From Isoetes taiwanensis (taxonomy: Eukaryota > Streptophyta > Lycopodiopsida > Isoetales > Isoetaceae), in the NCBI GenBank assembly GCA_021234155.1, contig JAJEKV010000016.1, forward strand, positions 21,990,988-22,054,987: 64,000 bases of DNA, given 5' to 3'. The position numbers and the translations under genes were made by a program. Under the pieces are notes generated by a model. The model was not told the DNA's origin. It searched no databases and worked only from the letters and a program-made list of their open reading frames with translations. Shown here piece by piece: positions 46,350-59,394 of the stretch; position 1 is the first letter of the stretch; each line of letters begins with the position of its first letter.

Positions 46350-49300
46350 CTACTGCTGTACAAACCGACCATCACCATCTACGACACCCAAGAAGTCCCG
46401 CCAAATGGCAAACTTTCGCTCTACTAATCGGGGAACACCGTAAAGCTTTGAAATAGCTTTGTGCCTCGAAGTCGAGGAATCGAGAGGCCGCAGGGCTGAA
46501 TCCCGAAAAGATCCACAGCCGCGCGCTTCCAAATCAACCACACCAACCAAGCCACACGGATGCAAGGCTTCTTTGCTGCCGCAAGAGCGGCCAAGCACCG
46601 GGATACACATGAAGCAAAGAAGCTGGCGGCTAGTCAATCTCACCGAAATAGAGCCCGACCCAATCCCGGCGGCAAGCAGTGAGGGCATAAAACCGGACAA
46701 TGCTCTACGGCCACGATGAAGGCCACAACAAGGGCAAAGAGGGCTCACACCCCAGCCTAAACCGACTCACAAGGACATTCACCACGATGGCCGGTGCACC
46801 ACCGCCATGAAGCACACCTAACCTTTGGTGGGGAAGTGAGCTCCGTCCGCCCACGCCCAAAACCGTCAAGGCCATCGAAACCTGCCGCAGAGACCACTTG
46901 CTGGAAGGGGCAGAGTGTCATGAATAGCCAACACCCGGTAACAAGACCGCACAAAACAAGAAGACACAACATCGGATGAACCTTCCAAAACGCACCACCA
47001 CATCATCCCGAGGGACTATAGGTATGTGTAGCGGAATACTTCCCGCCACTTGTTCCCGATAGCATAGCCACGCCCTTCAGGCTTAAAGCGAGCTCGAAAG
47101 AACTCCCACAAAGCTGGCTGACCACCCCAATACCAATCCTCCAAGGTGAGCATAAAGTCTTTACCTCCAAGCGAACTTCAGCGGAAAGAGCATATGCGAT
47201 GGCGACCAAGGGCAAGTGTAGAGGGGTAGAGGAACCCACAAGAAAGGAGAAGAGTGGTGATAAACCGAGGCATAATCTAGCCGGAAGAGCACACGACATG
47301 ATCCCAAGCCCCAACACCCGGGTGAAAGGGGATGCATGTGGGAAAGGCTGGGAGACCATACTGCCGGTGCCCGGGGCAACTCCACATGCACGGCTTCCCC
47401 AAACGCCACATAATGGCGAAGAGCGCAACAACGGTAGCAAGACTAAGAAGATGCTCCATCCTGCTGAGAATGCTCCAAACAAACTTGGAGACCTACACCT
47501 TACTATGTAGTGCCAAATCCGAATGGCCAAGCCCCATCCTCGGAGACACTTCCACCAAGCCACTTTAACAACCGCCCCTTCATCATCCCCGCCCACACAA
47601 AATTTGAATAAACTTATCCAAAGCACGTATCTTACCCTCAGGGAGCTAACATCGCGGGATGTTGTATACACATGAGTGCTACAAAGTAATGCTTGACTTG
47701 GCAATAGTGATCCTACCCACCATGGACAACTTGCTACCCTTCCACCAATTGAGGTGTTTTACGCAACCCCCGCAAAATCTCATCCCACACCCTCCCCCAT
47801 GGAAACATCCTCCAAAGGGAATACCCAATGACTTAGTACACACATTACATGGGAGCATTTACCCCAATGAGGAAGAATGCACGAGGCCAAGGAGAAAGTA
47901 TCGACAAACCCTTCACATTCAAGCAAATTCCTCTCTTACGCCACCACCAAGAAGGAAAGTGTCATCGGCCCGGTTAATAATGGCGACTACCATCCCGCAT
48001 AAAGCCCATCCTCCACCGCAGACCAAAAACAAGCGAGGCGGTGCCTCCGCCACAATCGTAAACAAAAACGGCGCCAAAGGGCACCCCGACGCACCCCTCC
48101 GCTAAGGAGAAAAGGCGGAGGGTTCGCCGGCACACCACCGTCTTCGACCTATCGGGTTTCATGGACATGTCTTTGTAAAGCGTGGACCACATCCCAATGC
48201 TAACATCATGGCGGACAAGAACTCCCCAGCGGACACTATCGTAAGCTTTGGCAAAGTCAAGCTTAAGATAGGCAATGCCTTGACTCGTTTTCTGGCCCAA
48301 TAAAGGCCCTCATAAGGCTGCGACAACATTAGTCAAAATGTTCCTCTCGGGAACAAACCCATCTTGCACCTTACTAATGGAAGAAGTCAACACCAGGCTT
48401 CAACTTCTCTGCTAGGGCTTTGCAATAATAATCTTATACACGTAGGGACAACAAGGATATAGGCCTCAATCATTAATAGTAAAAGGTCGCTTAACCTTAA
48501 GAACCAAAGGAAATGCATGCGGTATTCAAGATCCTATCCATTTGAGAAGCTGCGCGACAACTCAAGATATACAGTACCGGTACTCACTCACCAGCCCACT
48601 CCCAATAAGTCCGAAAGAACTCCCGCGGGGATGCCATCCAGCCGGGACATTTGTCCTTGGCCATGCACATACATGCCTCCACTAAATCCTCGAAAAGGAG
48701 AGCTCTGCTCCAAGCTCTCCTTATCACGGTGGTGAGAATAGATGGCTTAACAACCCCCAAAACAAGCTCCCTGCATCTCCCCGCTCATAGGAAGGCACAA
48801 GGTGAAAAACCCGAGAAATGAGCATGCACATACCTCTGCAAATCAGCTGGGATCCTCCAAAGCACGCCATCGCAAAGCAAGGGCGCCATAGATGTCGTGA
48901 TATCGTCGTCTGCCTAGTCCCTCGAAGAACACCGACGAACTTGTGTCCCTCCTTCAACCAAGCAAGGGCCGCCTTCACCGCAGCCTCCTCACACTTCAAC
49001 CTGCGCCCGAGCAACAATACGGCCGCAACACCGCATTCTCCTAATGCCATGAAGGATGTGCCGAATCTTTTCCAACTCCCGATAGAGACTATGCAACTCC
49101 CCGCCGCTCCGTTGCACACGCCTACTAAAAGACCTTTGGCAAAACGCTTCACCGGGCTAACGGTCCATACCATACCGCATATACCCCTTCGAGATGAAAA
49201 GGTATCAAACCACAACTCGCAGCGGGCCGGGAGAGAAATCCGCATCGCCGAAGCGGTGTTCAAACGAACACCGTCCGAGAGGGCCAAGAGGCAACCCGAC

Positions 49301-49970
49301 CTCGACCGACAAAACCCGAGGGTAACGATCAGAAATGGAGGTAGGCGAATCGTTACTCCGGCGTAAAGAGGGCACACCATCCAATGCGCATGGAGAAGCA
49401 TAGCACCGTCATGCCAGCATGCGCCTCGCCCGCACTAATCGCTTATTACAATAAGGTGAAAAGACAAGTCCCTGGGGACCTCAACCAAGGCCAAATCACG
49501 CAACAAAGCGAGACCATCACGTTCCCTCTCAAACCCATGCACAACACGGGTTCCAAAACCGAGCTTATCTTCTACTGCGGCTCTACCATATTGAAGTCCC
49601 TAACACAACTAAAGCAACCCACAACCCACCAAGGGCTCACGCAACTTATTGGATCAGGGCCCATAAAGCACCCGTTGAGAAGGCTGATTAGGGGCATAAA
49701 CATTAACAATCCCCCACTCTTGCCCTCCTTCCAACCACTTAATTATTGCCCACCAGACCAAAACACACTGGGCTGGTGAGTATGTGACCCGCACATCCAT
49801 CCTCCAAGCAATAAGAGTGCCCCCACTAGTCGCCCGGAAGAAGAAGCAATCGAGCCAAAGCGCCTACCAACCATATTCATGAGCTGGACATATCACCTGG
49901 ATGACACTTATGCTCTTGAATGCAAACAATATCGGGATGCAAGCTGGGAAGTGCCAAAGAAACGGGCCCT
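46350..49970 (-). pseudogene. L1 ORF2 remnant (endonuclease, reverse transcriptase)
   Basis: Endonuclease signature in one frame at about 49840-49665: TSGGTLIAWRMD and GIVNVYAPNQPSQR. The linker AALAWLKEGHK lies near 48960. The reverse transcriptase motif LKLDFAKAYDSVRW is at about 48267-48225, and an SGGVRRG... counterpart of GVRQGCPLAP near 48115-48080 is split between frames. Indels and stops occur every few hundred bases, so the protein is dead although the element's ends are intact. Confidence 0.85.
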
Positions 49971-50150
49971 CTTACTACTAGAGGATCGCATCCCCCATTC
50001 CAACCGAGGGATCGACCTATTCATCCCGGGAGGAGAAGTGTCCGGCCCCACATGCCTATCCACCGGGCCATCAGCCCACTCCCGCAGTAATCATCCGAGC
50101 CAAAGGATTAATCACAGCAATGTGATCCCACCGCTCTCACGTGACATTCC

Positions 50151-50172
50151 ACTTCCAACACGTGTTGGAAGT
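50151..50172. repeat. 22-bp perfect palindrome centred on CACGTG
   Basis: The arms ACTTCCAACA and its reverse complement meet around a CACGTG (G-box-like) core. It lies inside the 5' half of the LINE. Confidence 0.85.
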
Positions 50173-51951
50173 CCCCGTGCACCTCCATAGAGTCATGGGC
50201 CACACTAGTCTCTACCTCCAACAGGGCTGCTCCGGCCACCTCATGCTCGACATACCGCCTTTGGGACATCCCCGGCAAGATCACCAGCCCTCCCACAAAG
50301 CCCGTCCCGGACCTAGCCACAACCAAATCATCGAGGCCCCCGAGCCACCACGTCCCATAGCCCCCGCCATCCAATGGGCGGCCAGCGACAAGCTTTGCCC
50401 CGGCCTCGCCCCACACCCACCCTCTCCCAACCACACCACCTGGGTCCAACTCCACTCATCGCACCACGCGAGTCCTCCTGCTGTTACCTGGGAACAGGGG
50501 AATCCCGGGCCCGAGATAAGCACACCGCAACCCCTACCACATCACAATCACCCGGTGGGACCAGCGGGATCATCAACAGGGTCATATGGTAGCACAATAG
50601 ATGGAAACATCCATGGGATCTCCGAGCCATTCAAAAGCTTCAAGCGGAAAGAAAGTGCCGGGGACCACTACACGACCGGAAGAGAAGTGGCACAGCCGCA
50701 AAGCAGCAGCGAGCAACACGCATCTTGGGGACTCGCACAATAGAATGAGCCAAATATACACCCGGACCATTAGCCATAGAAACCAAGAAATCGGACACTA
50801 TCGGATCGAGGGCGGATCCTTAATGGAACCAACACTGGATTTTAACCATTTGTCAAAGAACGGTGGACATTGCCGGAGGATATAATCACGATACAACACA
50901 TATGATTCACCCAAAGTATCCAACCCCCGACTAACCAATTGCCGCACGAAGACTCGACCTCAAACATGATTATGAAGAAATTATTTGGTAGGAATTCGAG
51001 AGACCGATAGTGGGCAAACCAATCCGCTCGGATGTCCCAAGCAAGCCAAGAGCTAAACCTCCTCGTGTCCAATATGTAACTTCGTGAAGTAGCCCAATAC
51101 CGCATAAATGAAACTAGATTCTCAATGGTCCGAACATGCCGGTATGATCAATATCTATCCATGGAGTCTCTAAAAGAGTCACTGGGTCAACCGAAAGTGA
51201 TGATCCTCCACAAATTTCAAAGCCTCTTTGAACGGGGGCAGTCCTACACTCCGGAGCCTTGCGCTTGATCCAATAAAAAACCCCGCCGAAGTGATGCGAG
51301 AAACAAGTGTCATTGCTCCGCCAGGCCGGCAAGACAGAGTTGGGGTTGCCGCCCGGCATCCTGAGAGGTATCCAGGGCACCCCAAGAGGCACATCACTAC
51401 ATGCACCCTAGAAGAGGGCATCACCATCAAGTGATCCCTTCCCAAGCACAGGGGAAGAGGGCATCACGATCCCGCCCAAAGGGGCATGCTTGATGGAATC
51501 AAGACCCGAGTCTCCAAAACACAATCTACTTGGGTCTCGAAATTATATTGAGAGGAAGAGCAATCCACATACCTCTCAACCCAAGGCGGGGATTCCAAGA
51601 GCTCCCTCATCTCGCCACCAATTGCATGCCACTTCTACTTCTCACGGCCCGCCTCTTCATGCATGCGAGACCAGCCCTTCCCTCTTTTGGAGGATTCTTT
51701 CTCCTCGCCATCTCCCCTTGGCTTCAGCCCCAAGCCATGAGGCTCAATCGGTCCCCCATCAGCCTGTCTGGCAGGCGCCATGACATCCAAACCAGTCCGG
51801 AAATCAGCTGTTTGCGTCAACAAGCCACATGCAAAACAGCTGATGCTATATACCTCCGGAAAGAGCTCGGAGCAAGCTTTCCAACGAGCCCAAGCACGGC
51901 AAAATCTGACACCAGATAAGAGAGATGTCGCCGATCAAAGTTTCGCCGTCA

Positions 51952-51964
51952 GCTGCCATGATAA
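51952..51964. repeat. Target-site duplication, right copy
   Basis: GCTGCCATGATAA, identical to 46195-46207. Confidence 0.9.
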
Positions 51965-53937
51965 ATTTTGAATTTGAAGTTTAATATTTCAGAACTTCAT
52001 AAATCACTCCAAATGTTATTTTCCTACTTAATATTTAGTATTTCAGAAATGTAGTCATCCCATAAACATCAGTATGCACTCTTCCATTCTTTCAATATAC
52101 CTCATAAGTCAAATACAATGCTGCTAAATTTAGAATTTTGAGTCTAATATTCTAGGAATTCATCACTCACTCGAAATATTGTTTTCCAGCATAATATCCA
52201 TTATTTCAGCAATGTAGATATTTCAAAAACAAGGGTATGTATTATTCCATTCCATCAATCTAGATCATAGGTCATTAACATGTCTTTTCACAATTGATAG
52301 CTCAATAGAGCCATCTAAATATCACGGTTAGCTCAGTTCTCAACTTTTTCCCCCATCTCTGTAGCTATTTTGAACGTAAGGGACTGAGGTCTTATCACCT
52401 TCATCCAATAAGTGCATGCTAGAAATAATCCATGCATCATATTAGACCCATCTGTAAGCTTACCTTTTATTGGTTGAACATTACCATTTGACAAGTAGTG
52501 CAGATCGATACTCTATCAGAGTGCTCTTATTCATCGATGAGCCATACCTTTTACTCACTAAAGGATGTCATGAACACAAGGATAAATGCAAAAGCTTTAG
52601 ACATCTAATGACAGAATCTATTTGAGGCATAAAATGGAATCTTAAGAGAAGATGTGTAAAATGGACCACTGCTTGATACAGGGTAATAAAAATTAGAGCT
52701 TCCATTATAAACACCCCAGCAGCTCGAAATAGAAACATGGCTATAGTCCTGAGCAATTTTAACATTATAAACAACTTTCCTTTTTTTTTTTTTTTTGCGG
52801 ATCAGAAAGCACAACATAAGGTTCACTAATTTGCGAAAAAATCACAGTAGTCAATTTACGAGGGGCCATAACTGAAAAGAGGGAAAAGAAAAAGGGAATG
52901 CAGATAGAAAGATTGGAGGAGAAAAAAGAAGCACTTGAATAGAAGGGTCAAGGATGAATCCGACAAAGAATGCCAAGCACGCATCCCCCCCACCCAAAAC
53001 CAATGCTCCAGCCACGTCTTCGTCTTTGTTGTCTTCTCTTCGTCCTCTGGCAAATGCCACAGTTATATGAAGAACAATCATGTGCCCTTAACTAGCCCCT
53101 AAAGACGCTGTTAAAGCCACGCCTTCCAGGTTGCATCTAGTCTACGCTTCTCCATTTGGCCTTTTTATTAAAACTTTACCAAAAGTTTGTAAGAAGCATT
53201 CGCAAGCCTTATGAAAATGCTACCTTATGTCTAAATGCTTGTTTCTGATTTTTTAATTGTTGAGCCATTGGATACCAATAGAATTCATGCAAATAAAATT
53301 ATTGATTGATACAAAATACAAGCTTCTCAATATATTACTCCAGAAAATAAATTACAATGCTTTGTATCAACAATAGCGCTATAGCAGCAGGTGTACACAA
53401 ACATAACACACAAGCTAACGAAACCAGAAGAAGAACACTTGTAAACTAACCACATCAACACCATCTCCAAACTTCACCCCAAAGCTAACCTCGATTAAAA
53501 TGCACATGTAGCTTGCTGCAGCTATAGCAGATGCAGTGGCCAGAGAGTTAATCCCCATACAAAAATTCAAAGCATATAATCTCGAAGCACATAAACCTCC
53601 ATATAAAACCTTGGCATTAGCATCTTCGCAAGCCTTATTAAAAAAAAAAAAAAAAATCTGGCTTCAAAATACAGAAACCTGAAATGTCATCCATTCTTTC
53701 ATTATTATATTTGGTAGAAAGTCTTAAGGAAGCCTGCAACTATCAAAACTATAAATCTCATATCATCTAATCCTTCAAGTTAAATTTGAAAGAACAAAAG
53801 ACTAGAGGAAGCTTTGAGGCTCTATCAGAGTTGGAGGTTGACCCAGATAAAGTGGATGCATGAGAGTACCACCTAAAAGCCATCACCAACTTCATGAGCC
53901 AAAAATTGTTCTATTTTCCACTCATTAGACGGCTCCT
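51965..53937. other. Intergenic, AT-rich
   Basis: No gene is recognisable. A T-run lies at 52779-52796 and an A-run at 53638-53656. A minus-strand frame at 52851-53081 is not supported by any domain. Confidence 0.4.
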
Positions 53938-53939
53938 CT

Positions 53940-54385
53940 AGGTCATTGCCTGCCATTTCAGATTTTGCCATCGTTGCCTATGGCAACGAAAGTTTGAGGG
54001 GGACGAGGGAGAGAGAAAACCCTTCCGTCCTATTGCTCCCCTCTCCCAAACACGACAGGTGTCGTATTTTCGAGAGATGAGAAGCCAAGACGCTCGTAGC
54101 ATGGATCCACCCACTCCACCAGTTGCCGGCCCGAGGCATGAACCAGGTGCCTTTTGAAGTGCTTCTGCAGACTCTTCGATGGTCAAGGCTTTTGTGGACC
54201 TTGACTTCTTTGCAGCCCGCGTCTTCACAACCAAGGCTTTTCTCTTTCCGTTCCCTTTCAATACAACCTCTTCCTCCTCCTCCTCCTCCTCTTCTTCTGG
54301 TTCGCTCTCTTTCTCGACATCCTCCTTAGCACGTGGGTACCATAAACCATTTACCATTACACTTTCGTCATAGAGCATAACTGAA
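53940..54385 (-). CDS. Partial gene/exon: acidic and NLS-like protein, unknown
   Basis: Minus strand; a TTCAG acceptor-like site precedes VMLYDESVMVNGLWYPRA. This is followed by an acidic run of about ten Glu encoded by GAG/GAA repeats (54265-54298), then basic GNGKRKALVVKTRAAKKSR (nuclear-localisation-like) and TKALTIEESAEALQ. The tail after about 54120 (GPATGGVGGSM..., ending at 53938) is less convincing and contains a perfect hairpin (CGTTGCC/GGCAACG, 53972-53988). Composition suggests a nuclear protein fragment. No other exon was found and the family is not recognised; it may be a gene relic. Confidence 0.35.
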
Positions 54386-54839
54386 GCCAAGATCTCTACT
54401 ATGTCCTATAGTAAGAGTACTTGGTCAAGCCGTTAGTGGTATAAATTTATACAGAACATACATTACGAACAGAAAAAATAGCCTAGAAAACCTGGATACT
54501 TTTTACACAGTCTGAAAGAAATATATAATGAATACAACTTGGCCATCCTCAAGGATTTAGAATGCAGATGAGACTAGAATCTAAGCTGGGAAAGTAAAAG
54601 GCTTAAGGATAATTGCAAGGAAAGGGGAGAATAGGGTTAGTGAACTAGTGATGAATACCAGGGGATGGGTAACTATTAGGGTTTAGATTGTTTAATCTAT
54701 ATATGTTCAAAGGAAATAGAATGAGGCAAGCCAATATAGCCAAGTGCGAGGAAGGTGCAATTCAAGCTGTGCAGCAATAAGCTTGGATGACAACCACACT
54801 ATCTAGGTCTTGGTTGTCCCACTTACAATCTAGAGTGCA

Positions 54840-56200
54840 TGGAGAAGTCTCATTTGAATGATCTCATCTGATCTTGCTGGGTGGGCATGGCAACCATGTC
54901 GAAATGAATGTCATATTAGCAGACAAAGAGATGGAAGTATATTTTGTCTACCTCCACATACATCACACACACGTAGCCCTAAGATGTGTCTTGCTTTGCT
55001 CCATTCAAAGCAACATTCAAAAGATTGAGGAAAGATTACATGGTCAGGAATGGCAAGGCAGAACAAAAAAAGGGAGGACATAGCTGAATTAGCTACAGGT
55101 CTAGCAACGCCAAATATAAAGGCAGGTTTCATGGCAACCGAGATCTGGCCATTCAATCCTATAAGGGTGGTGCCTAGAAGGGAAGGCTCAAGGTAGGGAT
55201 GAAGTATATGTGCCAGTACCACCAATTGATGAGCCACCAAGTAAGGTTGTATTTGACAATGGGTTAGTTGTTCCAATGTGCATCTTGCAGCCGATGGAAA
55301 TGAACCAATAGAACAAGAAGAACCATGTGTGCAAGGATCGAACATTGAAGAGCATGTTGTCGAGGGGTTTATCATGCAAAATGTCGACTTGCAATGGGAA
55401 GAACATGTGCACGCATGATGTGATCAGGCAAGAACTACACATAGAACAATGCAACAAGTCTTGCTCCAACAAGTTCTAGAGAATCCATGCATGGAACCCT
55501 CACAAGTGCTACTAGTCAAGGAACCCAAGGGACTGGATCGAGGAGGGGAGGCATTGCACCTAATCTTCGTGGAAGAGTGCATATAAGAGTGATGGATTCT
55601 GTAAAGCATTTGCAGCTGAGAAGGCAAGGAGGAAAGAGGCTGATAGGTTGAAGAAAAAATAGAGATAACAAGGAGGAGGATTGAGAAGGAAGAGGCTAGC
55701 AGAAGGAACTGCTGCACATAGGCTAGAGTGGGAGTGTAGGAAGCAAGCTAAGGCTGCATTTGAGGCAAGCACCAAGAGATTGAGAGAATTCATGTACCCT
55801 GCAGGCCAATCCAAGTTCAAGGCATCTTTGGTTGCCAATGACCTTGGAACGAGGTTGGAAAGGTAAGGAGGCTGGTTGCTAGGAATAAAATGAGAAAAAG
55901 ACAAGGCAAGAGTCCAGTTTCAAAAAGCACGGACATTGGAGAAGAGGACAATTGGGAGGCCTATGTTCCCAGCAGCCAGAATGATAAGGCGGGGATTGTC
56001 TGAGTACCTAGAGAGCACGTGTGTCATGACAATCCAGCACCAGTCCAAATACAAACCCAAGATGTAGAGTGCAGTCTTGAAGACACACACATATGTGAGG
56101 GAGATGAGGTCAACCCTGGGGGCTACATCCCCTTGGTCAAGCCTACACCTACTAAGGTTAGCATCATCAGATCTCCATTGAAAAGGTGGAAGCAATAGCT
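54840..56200 (+). pseudogene. Decayed charged-protein coding region, unknown
   Basis: Plus-strand pieces in changing frames are coding-like: KEMEVYFVYLHIHH (54927), VPPIDEPPSKVVFDNGLVV (about 55215), EKARRKEADRLKKK (about 55617), RLEWECRKQAKAAFEASTKR and LREFMYPAGQSKFKA (55707-55826). The Lys/Arg/Glu-rich helical composition would fit a transposon accessory or gag-like protein, but I recognise no motif. Stops separate the pieces. Confidence 0.25.
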
Positions 56201-56219
56201 CTAGGACCTTCAACCCTTT

Positions 56220-57400
56220 GATTAATTCATAAGGATGGACACATAAGGGTGGGTAAATTATGTCGCAGCAATACTGGGCTAGAAAATGACAATGTCAGGG
56301 CAATTGACAAGGCGAGACATATTTGAGAGATGGTTGATATTATGTGAACGCTGAGGCCATTGCTACAGTAACAGAGATGGACATAAAGAGGGGACATGGC
56401 ACAGGTATGTACCAACCACTTATCTCATACTATTAACTGAATCATTGCTGTGTACTTGAAGTTAAGTGACATTTGGTAATCTAGGACAATAAGACAACAC
56501 TAGCATATTACTTGGATGCGGTTGCTGCAGAGAAGATTGATCATCAATTGCTTCAGCTCTTTTTATATGTGTGTATATAGCTCGTTACTTTCAACCCCTT
56601 ATGCAAGATGTATATGGCTCAGACGAGGTAGTGGAAGAGTATTTTTATATTATTCAAATGACTAAGGCTTAAGATATGTATATTTTAATTAATGGCCAAA
56701 AGGCCTTGAACATAAACATATCTGGATTGAATGCATTAGTTGGTAACTAGTGGACTAATTAATTGGTCCACTAAACATAGATACCAATGTGAAATTTTTA
56801 CAGAATACACAACGAGTTTTCCTACACAATATCTTTATTGCATGTCAGAAATGGCTATTATGTATGTTTCCAAAAAAGAAGCCTTACAAAATGACATTAC
56901 AAAAACCTCTTTTGGGCAGTCACAGGTGTCCTAGGAGGAAGTGGATGTAGTTAGTTACATGGCATAGGTATATGTAGTAGAGTGACAGTCCATTGGCCAA
57001 CAGAAACAAAGGTGGGGTAGAACAAGTGAACAACCAATAAGAAATCTAATCAGGGCTGGTCTATTAAGATCTTTTCCAAGATTTAAATAAGGTGCTAATG
57101 CATTATGGGTTACCCTTGCAACTGTGTTGTAGATGGAGGTTTCTTCACCTTGTTTGTTATTGACGGTCTAATTCTCAGCATATCCTAGATGACTATATTT
57201 CTTGATGGCTACTAACTTACTACAAAATGGTTCATAGTGGCTTGTCAGTGGCATGGTTCCCAACTCCATTCAGCACTTCAGCCTGGAAAAGAAACTCAAA
57301 CTGCTACCATAGCAAAGTGGTGGAGCAAGCAACCCAAATAAACATTGTGCACATATCCAAATGCAAGTAGAAAATAAAAGGATTAGCAAAAACTGTATGG
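56220..57400. other. Intergenic
   Basis: No gene or element recognised; AT-rich with no long supported frame. Confidence 0.4.
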
Positions 57401-57565
57401 ATGGCAATGGCTATGGCGCCGGGGCTGCTGATTTTCTGTGTAGCATGGATGGTAGAAGAGGTGCGAGCTGCAAAACCAACGGACAGATTGGATGCCGGAG
57501 CTTCAGAAAGCCTGAGGAAAGGACTCGAGGAGATGGAGAGCCCAGGACGTGGGCGGCTATGGTAA
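57401..57565 (+). CDS. Small ORF with signal-peptide-like start, or first exon
   Basis: 54 codons from ATG to TAA. MAMAMAPGLLIFCVAWMVEE and VRAAKP form a hydrophobic N-terminus with an Ala-x-Ala-like cleavage region, followed by a charged tail ending ESPGRGRLW. A GTAAAT splice-donor-like site overlaps the end, so this may be a first exon rather than a complete peptide gene. A longer minus-strand frame covers the same bases. It does not match any plant peptide hormone end (CLE, CEP, RGF, IDA) that I know. It lies 435 bp upstream of URM1 on the same strand. Confidence 0.25.
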   Translation: MAMAMAPGLLIFCVAWMVEEVRAAKPTDRLDAGASESLRKGLEEMESPGRGRLW

Positions 57566-57999
57566 ATGCGCCTTTCCGTACTCTCAGCCTCATCATGGAT
57601 CTGGAAGCTATTGCTGTCTTTTTTGAGCCTGGCTCTTAATGCTCTCTTAACGCACATCTACGTGTCATTACAGGATGCCGCTCTATTCGTTCACATAACA
57701 GTGAGAAATGCTCAATCTGAGCCGTTCAATGCAGAGAGATTTTAATCTCATCCGTTGATATTAACATATCTAAATAATATTAAAGTTTGCCTTTTCAGTA
57801 AACAAAAAAAGCTCGAAAACATGGGGGTCGATTCCACCAACAATTCATGAATTGCATGGTATTTGGGAGCGGCATATATTTGCGGAATATTCGACACATT
57901 AATTTTCCGGCGACATTAAGGTATTCGCTTCGTCGAGGTTTTAGGTATTTTTCTTCTATCAGCGCTAAGATTTTTGTGCCTGGAGTTTTGATCTCGAAC

Positions 58000-58988
58000 A
58001 TGCAGCTTACTCTCGAATTCAAGTGGGTCTGATGCTCCTTTCAACCCTTGATCGCAAATACAGCATACCAATGTATTTTGGTTGTTTGTCTATAGGGGTG
58101 GGCTGGAACTTCTCTTCGATTCTGTCAAAACCCATCAAGTCAGCATAGTCTTTGGCGATGGCGAGAGCCAGGTAAGAAATAACAGGTTTTTTGCATGTAG
58201 CAGAAGCATTATTGATTCCTGGGTTTTTTTCCAGTTAACAGTGAAGAAATTGCTTGTCTGGATAAGGGAGAATATACTTAAAGATAGGCCGCAGATGTTT
58301 CTTAAGGGAGACTCTGTGTAAGTATAAATTTCTACCGCTTTTAATTGTTTTGTTAAAACATTAGTTTACAAAGCTACTATAGGCAGTAACCTCATTTAGT
58401 TTCATTTAGCTTCTGTCTTTTCTGCTTAAGAAACCATTTAATCACTGTTGGTATATTCACATTCAGGAGCAAACATATTTAAATCCAACTTTGACGTCCG
58501 TCAAAAATATTCAAACAAACTTGTATGCAATATCACTTAAATGTTCACTACCTCTATATAATGTGGAGTTGAGTTACAGGGGTAGCAGTTTGTGGTAGTT
58601 GTTGGGTGAATTATCAAGGAAGTAATTTTGTCGAGTAAAATTTATTTGACCATTATTAAATTTAGAGGGCCTATTTTCACTTTTGTAGCCATTCCTAGGT
58701 TCTCGATGTCTGAACTTCAATTATTACTAATGGATGTCATGAATTAAATGCTCACAGTGATTTGACCTGCACTGGCTTCCAAGATGAATTTGCATCAGTT
58801 GTTGTGTGAACTACGTTTATTTTTCTTGAAGCTTTTTAAGACATAGCTTTGTGGGTGTTGTTAATGCAGAAGACCAGGAATACTTGTTCTGATAAACGAC
58901 TATGATTGGGAGCTTTGGGGGGTCATTGGATGCGACAATAGAAGATAAAGATACAGTTGTTTTCATTTCAACATTACATGGTGGTTAA
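58000..58988 (+). pseudogene. URM1: URM1 ubiquitin-like sulfur carrier, with a +1 frameshift
   Basis: Exons: 58000..58022, 58096..58171, 58235..58317, 58870..58988, all GT..AG with matching phases. The protein begins MQLTLEF-K-GGLELLFDSV, then LTVKKLLVWIRENILKDRPQ and [20 protein letters not shown], clearly Urm1, which carries sulfur for wobble-uridine 2-thiolation of tRNA and can be conjugated like ubiquitin. The exon sum is 301 nt, one more than 100 codons. A run of six G at 58917-58922 replaces the expected five, after WEL. Read as written, the protein ends in VIGCDNRR. The other frame continues SLDATIEDKDTVVFISTLHG, then a final Gly and stop, the essential C-terminal Gly-Gly. It could be a sequencing error in a homopolymer, a recent null allele or a pseudogene; the rest is perfectly kept. 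Confidence 0.9.
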
Positions 58989-59394
58989 GATTAGGTAACC
59001 TTATATGCTATGGATTTAACGTGATACAATAGGTCACATAGGATGCCAGCCTTCCCTTACTGATTTTACTTGTATCACACACAAAAATATATCTGAATAA
59101 TTTTTGTCAACTTTCCTGGTAACTTTATCTGAGTAATTTTTTGTTTTCTATTGATCATTTACGCAACGGGGTCAACCTTGTATTACATAATATAGGCAAA
59201 GACGTCCTTGTTTTCCCCACCATGGTGCAGCATTTTGAAATTATTTGCAGACCATATATTACCTGGAGTTCAGTATGTTTCCTTCATCTTTGCTAAATTT
59301 GTGTCATCCATGAACTTGGGTCTCTATCAATTGTATTAGGATGCAGATTTCGTTCTTCCAGAGTAGTTCTATGTCTTGAAGACATATAGAACCT
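58989..59394 (+). other. URM1 3' flank, nothing assignable
   Basis: AT-rich flank with no recognised feature before PPR-like sequence begins. Confidence 0.4.

Larger units (their letters stand above)
46208..51951 (-). mobile_element. Full-length L1-like LINE (5.7 kb)
   Basis: The element lies between perfect 13-bp direct repeats. On the minus strand it runs from the 5' end at 51951 to a poly(A) tail (T-run at 46208-46220 on the plus strand), preceded by a typical plant LINE 3' end (CTTTTAATATATTGATGACA). It is visibly richer in G+C than its flanks. ORF1-like sequence lies above about 50.1 kb, the endonuclease near 49.9-49.3 kb, the reverse transcriptase near 48.7-47.2 kb and the Cys-rich end near 46.8-46.4 kb. 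All frames are interrupted. Confidence 0.9.

Noticed and set aside
47199-51919. Many plus-strand frames of 60-200 codons
   Set aside because: They are antisense to the LINE at 46208-51951; GC-rich shadows without domains.
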